NCBI GenBank assembly: GCA_944392315.1
Contig: CALXWH010000012.1
Location: forward strand, 1-39,916
DNA: 39,916 bases
Direction of reading: 5' to 3'
Origin: an uncultured Alphaproteobacteria bacterium
Lineage (GTDB): Bacteria > Pseudomonadota > Alphaproteobacteria > RF32 > CAG-239
Positions 1-7,828 of this stretch are shown in pieces. How positions within the stretch are numbered: position 1 is the stretch's first letter; every line of letters begins with the position of its first letter. The translations under genes and the position numbers were made by a program. The notes below the pieces were generated by a model. It did not search any database. It had not been told where the DNA came from and worked only from the letters and a program-made list of their open reading frames with translations.

Positions 1-33
1 GTTTTGTCATCCTCACCGCTATAAGCTTTACTG

Positions 34-58
34 AACCACGCGTCTAACGCGTGGTTTT
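34..58 (+). terminator. Hairpin with short T-run, probable terminator of an upstream gene
   Basis: A perfect 9-bp stem (AACCACGCG at 34-42, CGCGTGGTT at 48-56) with a 5-nt loop is followed by two more T, giving a TTTT run at 55-58. The T-run is short, so termination efficiency is uncertain. It probably ends a + strand gene lying before the window. Confidence 0.5.
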
Positions 59-66
59 CGGAATAC

Positions 67-98
67 AAAAAAAGGAGCGCTTATGCGCTCCCCTTTTT
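67..98 (-). terminator. Rho-independent terminator of the VirB2-like pilin gene
   Basis: The 7-bp stem GGAGCGC (74-80) / GCGCTCC (85-91) has a TTAT loop. Read on the - strand it is followed by seven T (complement of 67-73), a textbook intrinsic terminator 12 bases after the stop codon of the pilin-like gene. On the + strand it is followed by CC and then five T, so it may also work in that direction. Confidence 0.85.
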
Positions 99-110
99 AT
101 TTGTTGGTTA

Positions 111-461
111 TTATACACCATTACCAGAGTTAGTAAATGTATCACCTGTTTGACCAGATGTAATGTTACCACCGGTAGCGTAGTTAACGATAGCACCTGC
201 AGCAGCCAAAATAGCCAAGCCTACTGCTAAGCCTGCAAACCATGTCCATTTTACTTTTCCGAAAATAGCTTGGAATGCAATACCAATCAAACCGAAGGCA
301 CCAACTACGAAAATAATTGTTTTAATATGTACGAACAATCTCAATGCTTTGTTCATACCTGTTTGCATAACGCTGTCCTCAGCGAATGATGCATCTGCAA
401 ATAGCGCTGTAAATACAAGAGCCAAAGAACAGAGTACAAACATTTTTTTCAAATTTTTCAT
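111..461 (-). CDS. VirB2/TrbC-like small two-helix pilin
   Basis: A 116-residue protein. It has a Sec signal peptide (residues 1-27, basic KNLKK start, hydrophobic core, ASFA cleavage site), a mature N-terminus of about 18 residues, a hydrophobic helix at about 46-67, a short basic loop (GKVKW, 68-72), a second helix at about 73-95 and a Gly/Thr/Asn-rich tail. This plan is that of the VirB2/TrbC family, whose cleaved two-helix subunits form conjugative (type IV secretion) pili. The ATG at 461 is chosen over one nine codons upstream because it has AGGAG about 8 bases before it. The gene has its own promoter and strong terminator, so it is monocistronic. It lies divergent from a type IVb pilus cluster, and no VirB/Tra channel genes are visible in the window. 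Family assignment rests on architecture; another small two-helix membrane protein is possible. Confidence 0.7.
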   Translation of the reverse strand: MKNLKKMFVLCSLALVFTALFADASFAEDSVMQTGMNKALRLFVHIKTIIFVVGAFGLIGIAFQAIFGKVKWTWFAGLAVGLAILAAAGAIVNYATGGNITSGQTGDTFTNSGNGV

Positions 462-479
462 ATCAGTTCTCCTAAATTC

Positions 480-485
480 ATTATA
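480..485 (-). promoter_or_regulatory. Candidate -10 box of the VirB2-like pilin gene
   Basis: Read on the - strand there is a perfect TATAAT 18 bases upstream of the pilin start codon. No good -35 box is present at 17-18 bases; that region is an A/T tract resembling an UP element. The predicted leader is very short and consists mainly of the ribosome binding site. Confidence 0.5.
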
Positions 486-518
486 CATTATTACTTTACA
501 GCAAATTTAAAAAAATTT

Positions 519-534
519 CAAGTCTTTTGACTTG
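519..534. promoter_or_regulatory. Perfect inverted repeat in the pilin / OmpA-like intergenic region
   Basis: CAAGTC (519-524), a TTTT spacer and GACTTG (529-534) form a perfect 6-bp inverted repeat just upstream of where the -35 of the pilin gene would lie. It could be an operator for either divergent gene. It could equally be a small hairpin with no function, so this is a weak call. Confidence 0.3.
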
Positions 535-614
535 TTCCATCTTTCAGATATCCCATTGTTTTAACATCGTTTTTTATCCTGTAACAAAAACTTCACACTG
601 TCTTTCTTCTACTT

Positions 615-645
615 TTGAACATTTTGTGTATCTGTTTTGTATTAT
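615..645 (+). promoter_or_regulatory. Candidate promoter for the OmpA-like gene
   Basis: TTGAAC at 615-620 resembles a -35 box. Downstream are TGTATT (17-bp spacing) or TATTAT (19-bp spacing) as possible -10 boxes. In such AT-rich DNA chance matches are common, so confidence is low. Confidence 0.3.
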
Positions 646-691
646 TTTGTTGTTATTAGTTTGTAAATATGCTTGCTAATGAGTTTATTTA

Positions 692-2161
692 ATGTTTAAA
701 ATATGGTTAAAATTTAAGCTTAGTATTTATAGTTGGGATGTATTTTTATTTATGAGGGCTTTTAGAGGTTTTATTTTGGGATTCAGTTTATCTCTAGTTA
801 GTGTGTCACTAACTGGTCATTTACTGTCCTCATCTACACTTCATGGCACCTCTTTTACTAAAGGGGCAGATATTAGAATTGATTTATTTAAAAAGGATAC
901 CTCACCTCTTGTTCACAATGTTTTTGCCAATATTCAAAAACATTCCTTACTTTCCCCTGCATCTGATGCATTTTCTTCTAAAGAAGTCCCTGTTTCTGAA
1001 ATAAACCTTGCCAGTTCTTCTATAAACAGCACCACTAACACATCTGTTACCTCTGATGTTGTTTATGCTCCAGAAAATATAGAGGGCTCCGAAGATGATG
1101 AAATCTTAAATGTAAATATTGATGAGCAGATCCCTATTGATTTCAATACCGAGGTACCCCATCAAAATGCAGTCATCTCTCAAAGCGATACAGATAATAA
1201 TAAAATTGCATTACTCCCTTCTCAAATTACACCCGATACAAATAATGATGTTTTTGCCTCTCCTTGGGTTGTAGCAAAGGGAAGTAAGCACATCAAAAAC
1301 AAAAAGTTATTAGAGGATTATGCCAAGCAAAACCCTCAAGACGCTCTTTCAGATACTCCCAAACAGCTTGCAAGCGGCGAAGAAGGTCTTTCTTATAAAG
1401 TTGCAGAGAGAATAAAGCAAAGTATTATCTTTCCTATTCCTGACGAGATTTTGAATGATGAAAATTTGACACCAACTTTCATTGCTCCTCAAAAGAAAAA
1501 TATAAGTACATCAAAGGCTTCAAAAAAGACAGAAGCAAAACCTTCTAGCCTTAACCAAACCAACAAAGCAGAGACTTTGAAAATTATTTCCAAAGTTGAA
1601 CCCAGCAAAAATGAACCTCCTCTACAGAGCAATACAGAAAGCAAAGGACTTCTGAGTAATATATCTTCTTGGTTTTCTACAGACAATAAAGGTTCTTCCA
1701 GCCAGCAAAAGCCAGATTCCAAAAGAAAAAGCGTTCCTTCCTATAGCAGTCAAGGAGAACAAGTAAATGTAAGCGACAAAAGTTCTTCTTTGTCTTCTAA
1801 CGACGCTTTGGTTAGTTTTTATGAGACCATACAAGAAACGCAAAAAGAGCAAGCGAAAAATAAGATTATTCCATCTGAGTTGAAACTCTATTTTCAACCA
1901 GAAAGGGCAGAAATATCCGGACAGACTTTACGTTGGCTGAAAGCTTTTGCTGAAAAGGCTAAGGAAACTTACACATATTTGCAAATACGTTTAGATGCAA
2001 CTGCTCCTATTGATTTGCAGCGTAAGCGACTAAACCTTCTCTATACAGTTTTGATGAATAATGGTGTAGATTTTAAAAAAGTTGACACTGTTTTCTCGTT
2101 AACAGAACCCAATACTTTTATTATAAGGACAATAAAGGTGCAAGAACAAAACTTTCAATAA
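692..2161 (+). CDS. Membrane-anchored protein with degenerate OmpA-like C-terminal domain
   Basis: A 489-residue protein, not recognised as a named family. It has a hydrophobic segment near residues 23-45, then about 330 residues of Ser/Thr/Asn/Lys-rich, apparently disordered sequence. A compact C-terminal domain (about 388-485) follows the OmpA pattern: a first strand with LYFQPERAEIS, a helix, a strand with LQIRLDATAP, a helix with an Arg pair (RKRLNLLYTVLMNNGV), and a last strand. The peptidoglycan-binding Asp and Asn of classical OmpA domains are not clearly present, so this may be a scaffold fold rather than a wall binder. The start is uncertain: neither 692 nor an in-frame ATG at 752 has a strong ribosome binding site. 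It precedes the pilus operon but is separated from it by a terminator. Inference: an envelope-spanning accessory of the pilus machine. Confidence 0.6.
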   Translation: MFKIWLKFKLSIYSWDVFLFMRAFRGFILGFSLSLVSVSLTGHLLSSSTLHGTSFTKGADIRIDLFKKDTSPLVHNVFANIQKHSLLSPASDAFSSKEVPVSEINLASSSINSTTNTSVTSDVVYAPENIEGSEDDEILNVNIDEQIPIDFNTEVPHQNAVISQSDTDNNKIALLPSQITPDTNNDVFASPWVVAKGSKHIKNKKLLEDYAKQNPQDALSDTPKQLASGEEGLSYKVAERIKQSIIFPIPDEILNDENLTPTFIAPQKKNISTSKASKKTEAKPSSLNQTNKAETLKIISKVEPSKNEPPLQSNTESKGLLSNISSWFSTDNKGSSSQQKPDSKRKSVPSYSSQGEQVNVSDKSSSLSSNDALVSFYETIQETQKEQAKNKIIPSELKLYFQPERAEISGQTLRWLKAFAEKAKETYTYLQIRLDATAPIDLQRKRLNLLYTVLMNNGVDFKKVDTVFSLTEPNTFIIRTIKVQEQNFQ

Positions 2162-2184
2162 AATTAATCAACAAAACGTTTTAT

Positions 2185-2217
2185 AAATAAAGCGTTACGC
2201 TTGATTTATTATTTTTT
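2185..2217 (+). terminator. Terminator after the OmpA-like gene
   Basis: A 10-bp stem with one mismatch (2185-2194 and 2198-2207, core AAGCG/CGCTT) and a 3-nt loop is followed by ATTATTTTTT. It lies 24 bases after the stop codon and separates this gene from the pilus operon. Confidence 0.7.
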
Positions 2218-2262
2218 ACTATTTAATGTAGTGTTAGGTTGGATTTAAAGATAGGTCAAAAT

Positions 2263-3357
2263 ATGAAAAAAAGTTTTTTATTACCGTTTTGTTTATTATG
2301 TGCTTGCGGATTTTCTGCTTGTAGTAGTTTTTCTAGCCAAAAGCAAACTGATGTTATTATCCCTGAGGGTGAAGCCCCTGTTATTGATGCTACAACCGAT
2401 CCTTATAATCGTTGTGGTGTAAACGGGATTAGTTGTAACGATACACCTCTTGTCAATTATACCAAAACAGAGGCTGATTTTAGAGCCTATGGCGAAAGAA
2501 CGAAAAGAGATCATCTTTATACGCAATCTGGTGTCGGCAACAATTTGACAGCTACGATTCAACCTGATGTTGAAAATGATGTGGTGACACAGACTGTTAC
2601 TGTTAGTGATACGATTAGAAAAAATAGTAAGCCTAAGTATATTGTTGATGATGGAGTGTTCACTCCTACGCAAACTTTAGAATTGGAAACATCTCCTAAA
2701 GCCTATGAAAATCCTAATGCTTATAAATTAGCAGAACAAAAGCCACAACTGCCTCAAGTTCAAAATACTCCGACAGTTATAAAATCTGCAGAGCCAGAAC
2801 AGAAAAATGAAATAGGTCGTGCAGATAATGTTAAATTGCCTGAAATTAAGCAAATTAAACAAATTAGAACAAGTGTTGCAGAAGATGGCTCTACATACGA
2901 AATTGTTTGTGAAGAAAATTGTGATGATATAATAGATGACAATGACGATGTTATTACATCTGAGTTTACAGAGGATTCATTTGATATTGCAGATTATGTA
3001 GATGATGAAAATATTGAATTTACTGAAATTGGCACACCTAAGCAGGCTCTTACAGATATTGATATCAATGAAATTCAAGTTGGTGATGATACAATTTTAA
3101 CATGGGAAGCAGAAGAAGGAGAGAATCTCCGGGAGCTTCTTACTAAATGGAGTGCCATGTCTGGTTGGAAACTTTTGTGGAACACTAACAGAAATTATAT
3201 TTTAAGTGCCGGTGTTATGTTTAAAGGTAAATTTGCAGACGTTAGTTCTGCCCTGATTAGAGCTTTTGCTCGTGCTAGACCTGCGCCTATTGCGACATAT
3301 TATAAAGGTAACCGTGTTATAGTTGTTGAAACAATGGAGAATGAGAATGCGTACTAA
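2263..3357 (+). CDS. TcpQ/PilL-type lipoprotein of the type IVb pilus
   Basis: A 364-residue protein with a lipoprotein signal (lipobox FSAC, Cys20). The ATG at 2263 is used because it places the signal peptide at the start; an upstream TTG at 2239 would add eight useless residues. The middle is acidic and low in complexity. The last 80 residues form a TcpQ-type C-terminal domain: a TWEAEEGENLRELLTKW motif, then GWKLLWN, a short strand with an Asn-Tyr, FKGKFADVSSALIRAF and a final VIVVET strand. In TCP and related type IVb pili such proteins support assembly or stability of the outer-membrane secretin. The secretin gene follows and overlaps it by 11 bases, so the two are translationally linked. 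It is the first gene of the operon. Confidence 0.8.
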   Translation: MKKSFLLPFCLLCACGFSACSSFSSQKQTDVIIPEGEAPVIDATTDPYNRCGVNGISCNDTPLVNYTKTEADFRAYGERTKRDHLYTQSGVGNNLTATIQPDVENDVVTQTVTVSDTIRKNSKPKYIVDDGVFTPTQTLELETSPKAYENPNAYKLAEQKPQLPQVQNTPTVIKSAEPEQKNEIGRADNVKLPEIKQIKQIRTSVAEDGSTYEIVCEENCDDIIDDNDDVITSEFTEDSFDIADYVDDENIEFTEIGTPKQALTDIDINEIQVGDDTILTWEAEEGENLRELLTKWSAMSGWKLLWNTNRNYILSAGVMFKGKFADVSSALIRAFARARPAPIATYYKGNRVIVVETMENENAY

Positions 3358-4951
3358 TAAGAATTATTTACTCGGATTTGCTGCTTTTTTACTATTAGGC
3401 GTAGCTTCTTGTTCATTGCCTACAGATTATGATGCTGCTTTAGAAAGAGATGTTGATGCTACTATTAAACGTAAAGAAGATGCAAAGGCACCTCAAACCG
3501 TAGCTGACACAGATGTTATCAGAATTAAAGATGATATTTGGTTGGGTGACACAAGTGAAATTGAGTATGAGGGTGATAAGCCTTTACCTCATTATCTTGA
3601 AACGGCAGATGGCGTCACTTTGGTAAGTAACCGTCCGATTACTTTATATGAAATAGGTAATATGATTAGCCAAATTACTTCTATAAAAATCCGTTTTGCA
3701 CCGCAGTTGGAAGGGGCTGCAAAAGCTGCTGCAGATAAAAATGCACCAACAGTTGCAAAAGTAGGATCTAAGTGGTCTGATACTTCTCGTATGCTCGTTT
3801 CTTATAAAGGTTCTCTGAGTGGTTTGTTAGATGAAGTTTGCTCTCACTTCGGTGTATGGTGGAAATATGAAAACGGTGAAATTTATATTTATAAATATAC
3901 GACCAAAACTTTCACGCTATATACATTGCCTACAAAGCCGTCTATGACTGCAAGTGTTAGTAGCTCTTCCGGCGGCGGCAGCATTACCAGTGGTGTATCT
4001 AGCATTGATTTGTGGGCAAATATCGTGACAGCCGTTAAATCCATGTTAGGCGCTGGTTCAAGTTTGGTGACGGATCCGATGAACGGTACATTAACTATTA
4101 CTGCAACACCTACAGAAATTAAGAAAGTTTCTAAGTTTGTTAATGAGCAGAATATTAGATTGTCACGTCAAGTAGCTATTAGTGTTAAAGTTCTTCAAGT
4201 AGAAGTTGATGAATCAAGAGGATTTGGTTTTGACTTAAATGCTGCTTTTAAGGATCGGACGGCTTCAGGTGGTAATATCACTTTAGGAGATAACAACTAT
4301 GGTCCTACAGGTCTTGTTGACGGTAATAGTGGTATGTCTATGAAAATTTTAAGTGGTGATGTTACTGTTAATGCGGCAATTCAAGCGCTTTCTACTCAGG
4401 GTGTTACAACATTGGTAACCAGTGGTACTGTTACAACCATGAATAACAAGCCGGCACCAATTCAAGTTGTTAAAACGCAAAACTATATTTCTGAATATAC
4501 CAAGACGAATAACGGTACTGTTGGCGGTGAAGCTAGTTACGATGTTACTGTTGAAACAGAAGAGATTGAAACAGGTTTTACATTAGATGTTTTGCCTCGT
4601 ATTATGGATCATGGCCGCTTGATGATGTTGTTTAGTTTGAACCTCTCTGATTTGCTAAGTTTGGAAAATGTTAATTTGGATAGTTCCGAAGAGTCTGGAT
4701 ATATTCAAAACCCAATTATTGAGGAAAGAGGCTTTTCTCAGGAAGTTGCTTTGAAATCTGGAGAGACGCTTGTCCTTTCTGGTTATGAACGTGTTGAAAC
4801 TTCTAGCGATAAGGCTGGCTTAGGCGCAGTTAACAACAATTTGTTGGGTGGGCATCAAAAAGTTGAAAAGACACGTAGTATTGTTGTTATTTTATTAACA
4901 CCTGTTGTGTTAGAATCTCCATTGATGCCGGAATCTCGTATGAAATTTTAG
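3347..4951 (+). CDS. pilN: Type IVb pilus outer-membrane secretin, PilN-type lipoprotein
   Basis: A 534-residue protein forming the outer-membrane pore through which the fibre or substrate passes. The start at 3347 is preferred over ATG 3341 because GGAGA lies 6 bases before it and a proper lipoprotein signal results (lipobox VASC, Cys22). An N-terminal periplasmic domain (about 85-190) precedes a Ser/Gly-rich linker and a second periplasmic domain. The secretin domain fills the last third, with the typical VTTLVTSGTVTTMNNKPAP, ETGFTLDVLPRI and SGETLVLSGY stretches and the terminal VVILLTPVV strand. Being a lipoprotein, it matches the PilN/BfpB/TcpC secretins of type IVb pili rather than PilQ of type IVa pili. 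It overlaps the TcpQ-like gene, and the next gene starts 9 bases after its stop. Confidence 0.9.
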   Translation: MRTNKNYLLGFAAFLLLGVASCSLPTDYDAALERDVDATIKRKEDAKAPQTVADTDVIRIKDDIWLGDTSEIEYEGDKPLPHYLETADGVTLVSNRPITLYEIGNMISQITSIKIRFAPQLEGAAKAAADKNAPTVAKVGSKWSDTSRMLVSYKGSLSGLLDEVCSHFGVWWKYENGEIYIYKYTTKTFTLYTLPTKPSMTASVSSSSGGGSITSGVSSIDLWANIVTAVKSMLGAGSSLVTDPMNGTLTITATPTEIKKVSKFVNEQNIRLSRQVAISVKVLQVEVDESRGFGFDLNAAFKDRTASGGNITLGDNNYGPTGLVDGNSGMSMKILSGDVTVNAAIQALSTQGVTTLVTSGTVTTMNNKPAPIQVVKTQNYISEYTKTNNGTVGGEASYDVTVETEEIETGFTLDVLPRIMDHGRLMMLFSLNLSDLLSLENVNLDSSEESGYIQNPIIEERGFSQEVALKSGETLVLSGYERVETSSDKAGLGAVNNNLLGGHQKVEKTRSIVVILLTPVVLESPLMPESRMKF

Positions 4952-4960
4952 GAGTTGACA

Positions 4961-6238
4961 GTGGCTGAGGAAGATGACAAAGATTTAGAGCTTTTAGATG
5001 ACTCTTCTCGTGAAAACAGTAAAGAATGGGCGTCCAGTTTTACTGTTGACGGAGTGCAGTATGCGGCCAGTATCTTTTGGGAAAGTTTGCAAAATGTTGA
5101 TGCACCTTTTTTGGATGCAAAAGAGGCTGCTGAGAATGTTTTGGTGGGGGCTGATTTATTTTGCGTCAAACACGGTAAATCTCCTCAGCTTGGATTGGCT
5201 GTTTCTTCCCAGGGTTTTAAAAAGGGAATGAATGTTGCGGCTGTGGCTGCTGTAACTGCTATGAGTGATGCATCTTCTCTTTTAGCTGTCTTTAAGGTTG
5301 ATGCCGGATATTGGTACTTGTGCGTCAGAAATGATGTTATCTTATCTGATGGAGATGTTCTTTTTGTTAAGGAAGAGGATGCTCGTGAACAATTTATGTC
5401 CATGCTCTCTGTGCCTGATTGGTCTCGTAAAATTGCGCCCAAGGAATGGGGTATTGATGATACAGAGCAACGGGATATTTCGGAAGTTTTTGCTCAGGGA
5501 CTAGATGTTCAACTAGAAAAAATTAACGCTCTGCGTGGTGCTGAATTAGCTATTGTTGTTGTTTTATCTATTGCTGCGGGCGCATGGCTTGTTATGTTTA
5601 TTGCTAACACCTTTTTTGCAACTAAGACACAAGAAAATAAAGTCGTTACAAGAAGAGCGAAAAAGAAGGTTGTTAAAGAAGTTGAAAAAATTGTTCCTGC
5701 TCCATGGGAATCTATGGTTGAAACAAATTGGTTATTAGATAATTGTCGTACAACAATGCAGTCATTAGTTGCAATTACAACGCCAGGGTGGAAAAATGGA
5801 GGTATTACATGTTCAGCTTCTGGGGTTGTTACATCTTGGAGAAGAGAATTCGGAAGATTGTCTTGGATTGAAATGGCTTTGTCTTATTCCGGTTTGTCGT
5901 TTACAAATAAATCTGTTGATGATAGAGGTACTTCTGTTACCGTTTCAATTCCTTTTCAATCTGTCAAAAAGGTTAATTCAATTCCCAATAAGACAATGTC
6001 GGAATTAAGAAATATGATAAATGACTTGTTCCAGACACTTAATATGACGATTTCTTTGTCAAACGCTACAGTAAAAGCAGGTAGTAAGACGTATAGTGCT
6101 TTGAATTTTAGAATTAATTCTAAGTATGATCCTGAAATTTGGAAGCCGATGTTAATAAAATTTTCAGGACTTAAGATTAATAATATACGCTATAGTGGTG
6201 GCGTATGGAATTATGAGGGGACAATTTATGTTCAATAG
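4961..6238 (+). CDS. pilO: Type IVb pilus accessory inner-membrane protein, PilO2-type
   Basis: A 425-residue protein with one membrane segment (about 195-218) between an N-terminal cytoplasmic half and a C-terminal periplasmic half, as in the PilO of R64-type thin pili. By analogy with PilL/PilO-type proteins it links the cytoplasmic ATPase and platform to the periplasmic part of the machine. GTG at 4961 is chosen because AGGAG (4950-4954) is 6 bases upstream; TTG at 4955 would touch the ribosome binding site. The first residues are strongly acidic. A basic patch (RRAKKK) follows the membrane helix, which suggests a linker near the membrane rather than topology control. It overlaps pilP by 11 bases. 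Assignment rests on position, size and topology more than on strong motifs. Confidence 0.7.
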   Translation: MAEEDDKDLELLDDSSRENSKEWASSFTVDGVQYAASIFWESLQNVDAPFLDAKEAAENVLVGADLFCVKHGKSPQLGLAVSSQGFKKGMNVAAVAAVTAMSDASSLLAVFKVDAGYWYLCVRNDVILSDGDVLFVKEEDAREQFMSMLSVPDWSRKIAPKEWGIDDTEQRDISEVFAQGLDVQLEKINALRGAELAIVVVLSIAAGAWLVMFIANTFFATKTQENKVVTRRAKKKVVKEVEKIVPAPWESMVETNWLLDNCRTTMQSLVAITTPGWKNGGITCSASGVVTSWRREFGRLSWIEMALSYSGLSFTNKSVDDRGTSVTVSIPFQSVKKVNSIPNKTMSELRNMINDLFQTLNMTISLSNATVKAGSKTYSALNFRINSKYDPEIWKPMLIKFSGLKINNIRYSGGVWNYEGTIYVQ

Positions 6239-7790
6239 AAGTAGAATTTGCGGATTAATTATATTAGCTATTGTTGTTAACATTGCAAATGCCTATGCGG
6301 TTAGTGTGGCTGATGCGTCAGCTAATGCGGCTAATCTATCCTTGAATGTTGCTACAAAAAATGCAGCACAGGCAACTGTAAACAAAGATGCTAATGCCTT
6401 AGTTTCTCCTTCTCAAGCAAAAGCTATTCCTAGTCTGAGTGAAAAGCAGCCAACTGTTGGTGCTCAAGTTAATACTAATGAAAAAAGTATGGATACAAAA
6501 ACAACTTCGGCTGGCATGCAAACACAATCTGCAGGTAATGTCGGGGGTACTCCTGAGCAACAGAAGGATATTAATGCTGGTGCTAATACCGGAGCTAGTG
6601 CGAATGTTTCTGTGTCTACACCTCAGATGCAAGAAGCAGCACCTCAAAAAGATGATTTTAATTTTGATTTAAAAATGAAATCTTTGAATGTTCCCGCGCA
6701 GCAACCAGCTGCTTCTGTAGCTGCAGCTGCCTCTTCTGCTAGTGGTCCTTCACCTACTGTTAATGATGTTGATTTGCCTAAGGATATTCAATATAAAGCG
6801 AATCCTGTAGAATCGCTCGGAAATAGTATTTTATCGCAAATGGATAGTGATTTGTTTTCACAGATGTCTGAAATTGAAAAAAGTACAACTTTGTTAACGT
6901 TGGAATTACGTCGTGAAAAAATTCGTAATGAAATTGAAGCACAAAAGGCTATCAGACAGAAAAATTTAGATGAGCAAGAGCGTCTTAAAGAAGAACAAAA
7001 ATTAAAGGATTTGGAAAGAAAGAAAAAAATTGAAGCTCAGGTTTTGCAAGAAAAGCAGGCTTTGTTGGATAAAGAGCAAGTTTTTGAAGTTCTTAAACAG
7101 CGAAAGCTCTTAAATGCATATATGAATCAAATGCTTGTTAATCAGCAAGAATGGCTTAAAGAAAAAGAAAGTTTATATGCGCAAATTGCTGCGTTAGAAG
7201 GGGAGAAAAAAGAACTTATTGAGCTGTTTAAAGAGCGTATAAATAAAGTATTAGAGGCTTCTGCAAAAAATATTCAGGTAGCTGAGGCTGCACGTGCAAA
7301 TTTTGAGAGAATCGTTAAAAATCTAAAAGCACGTAATGAACAATTACGCAAACGTGTTGAAGCTGACGCGCAGATTATAAAAAATGCGAAAAATAATTTA
7401 TACTTGAAGTCACAGTCTATTGAGGAATTGAAAGATAAAAATGCTTCAGCTGCAGCTATTTCTGCGGCAAATGCTACTGCTGCATCGCAAATTGATAATG
7501 TTGAGGATGTCGTAGAAGAGGAAAAAGCTCCAGAAAAGTTGAGTTCACAATACGCCATTTTGGGTATTAGTGGACGGGCAAATGATATGTCTGTTGATGT
7601 TATAGATATTAATGGACAGCCTATGTCTTTGAAAATTGGCTCGCCTCTTCCTACTGGACATATTCTAAGTGAAATCGGTGCTGATTATGCTAAATTTAGT
7701 AGAGATGGTGCTGATGACTATTTATACGTAGGAAAAAGTATAGATGGGTATGTTCCAACACTCGGACTTACAGATGAAAAGAAAAAGTAA
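6228..7790 (+). CDS. pilP: Enlarged PilP-like periplasmic pilus protein with long coiled coil
   Basis: A 520-residue protein. It has a Sec signal (residues 1-24, NAYA cleavage site), about 190 residues of Ala/Gln/Asn/Ser-rich low-complexity sequence, and a highly charged coiled coil (about 218-400, rich in Glu/Lys/Gln heptads). The last 80 residues form a small beta domain (SSQYAILGISG, MSVDVIDINGQPM, LKIGSPLPTGHIL) of the PilP kind. R64-type PilP proteins are small, around 150 residues, and consist of a signal plus the beta domain. The bulk here is therefore a lineage-specific insertion before a conserved end. ATG 6228 has GAGGGG 7 bases upstream and overlaps pilO by 11 bases. The coiled coil could span the periplasm between the inner platform and the secretin; this is inference. 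Confidence 0.75.
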   Translation: MFNRSRICGLIILAIVVNIANAYAVSVADASANAANLSLNVATKNAAQATVNKDANALVSPSQAKAIPSLSEKQPTVGAQVNTNEKSMDTKTTSAGMQTQSAGNVGGTPEQQKDINAGANTGASANVSVSTPQMQEAAPQKDDFNFDLKMKSLNVPAQQPAASVAAAASSASGPSPTVNDVDLPKDIQYKANPVESLGNSILSQMDSDLFSQMSEIEKSTTLLTLELRREKIRNEIEAQKAIRQKNLDEQERLKEEQKLKDLERKKKIEAQVLQEKQALLDKEQVFEVLKQRKLLNAYMNQMLVNQQEWLKEKESLYAQIAALEGEKKELIELFKERINKVLEASAKNIQVAEAARANFERIVKNLKARNEQLRKRVEADAQIIKNAKNNLYLKSQSIEELKDKNASAAAISAANATAASQIDNVEDVVEEEKAPEKLSSQYAILGISGRANDMSVDVIDINGQPMSLKIGSPLPTGHILSEIGADYAKFSRDGADDYLYVGKSIDGYVPTLGLTDEKKK

Positions 7791-7828
7791 TATTTAAGTT
7801 ATTTTAATTGGTATTTGTGGGTGTAAAA

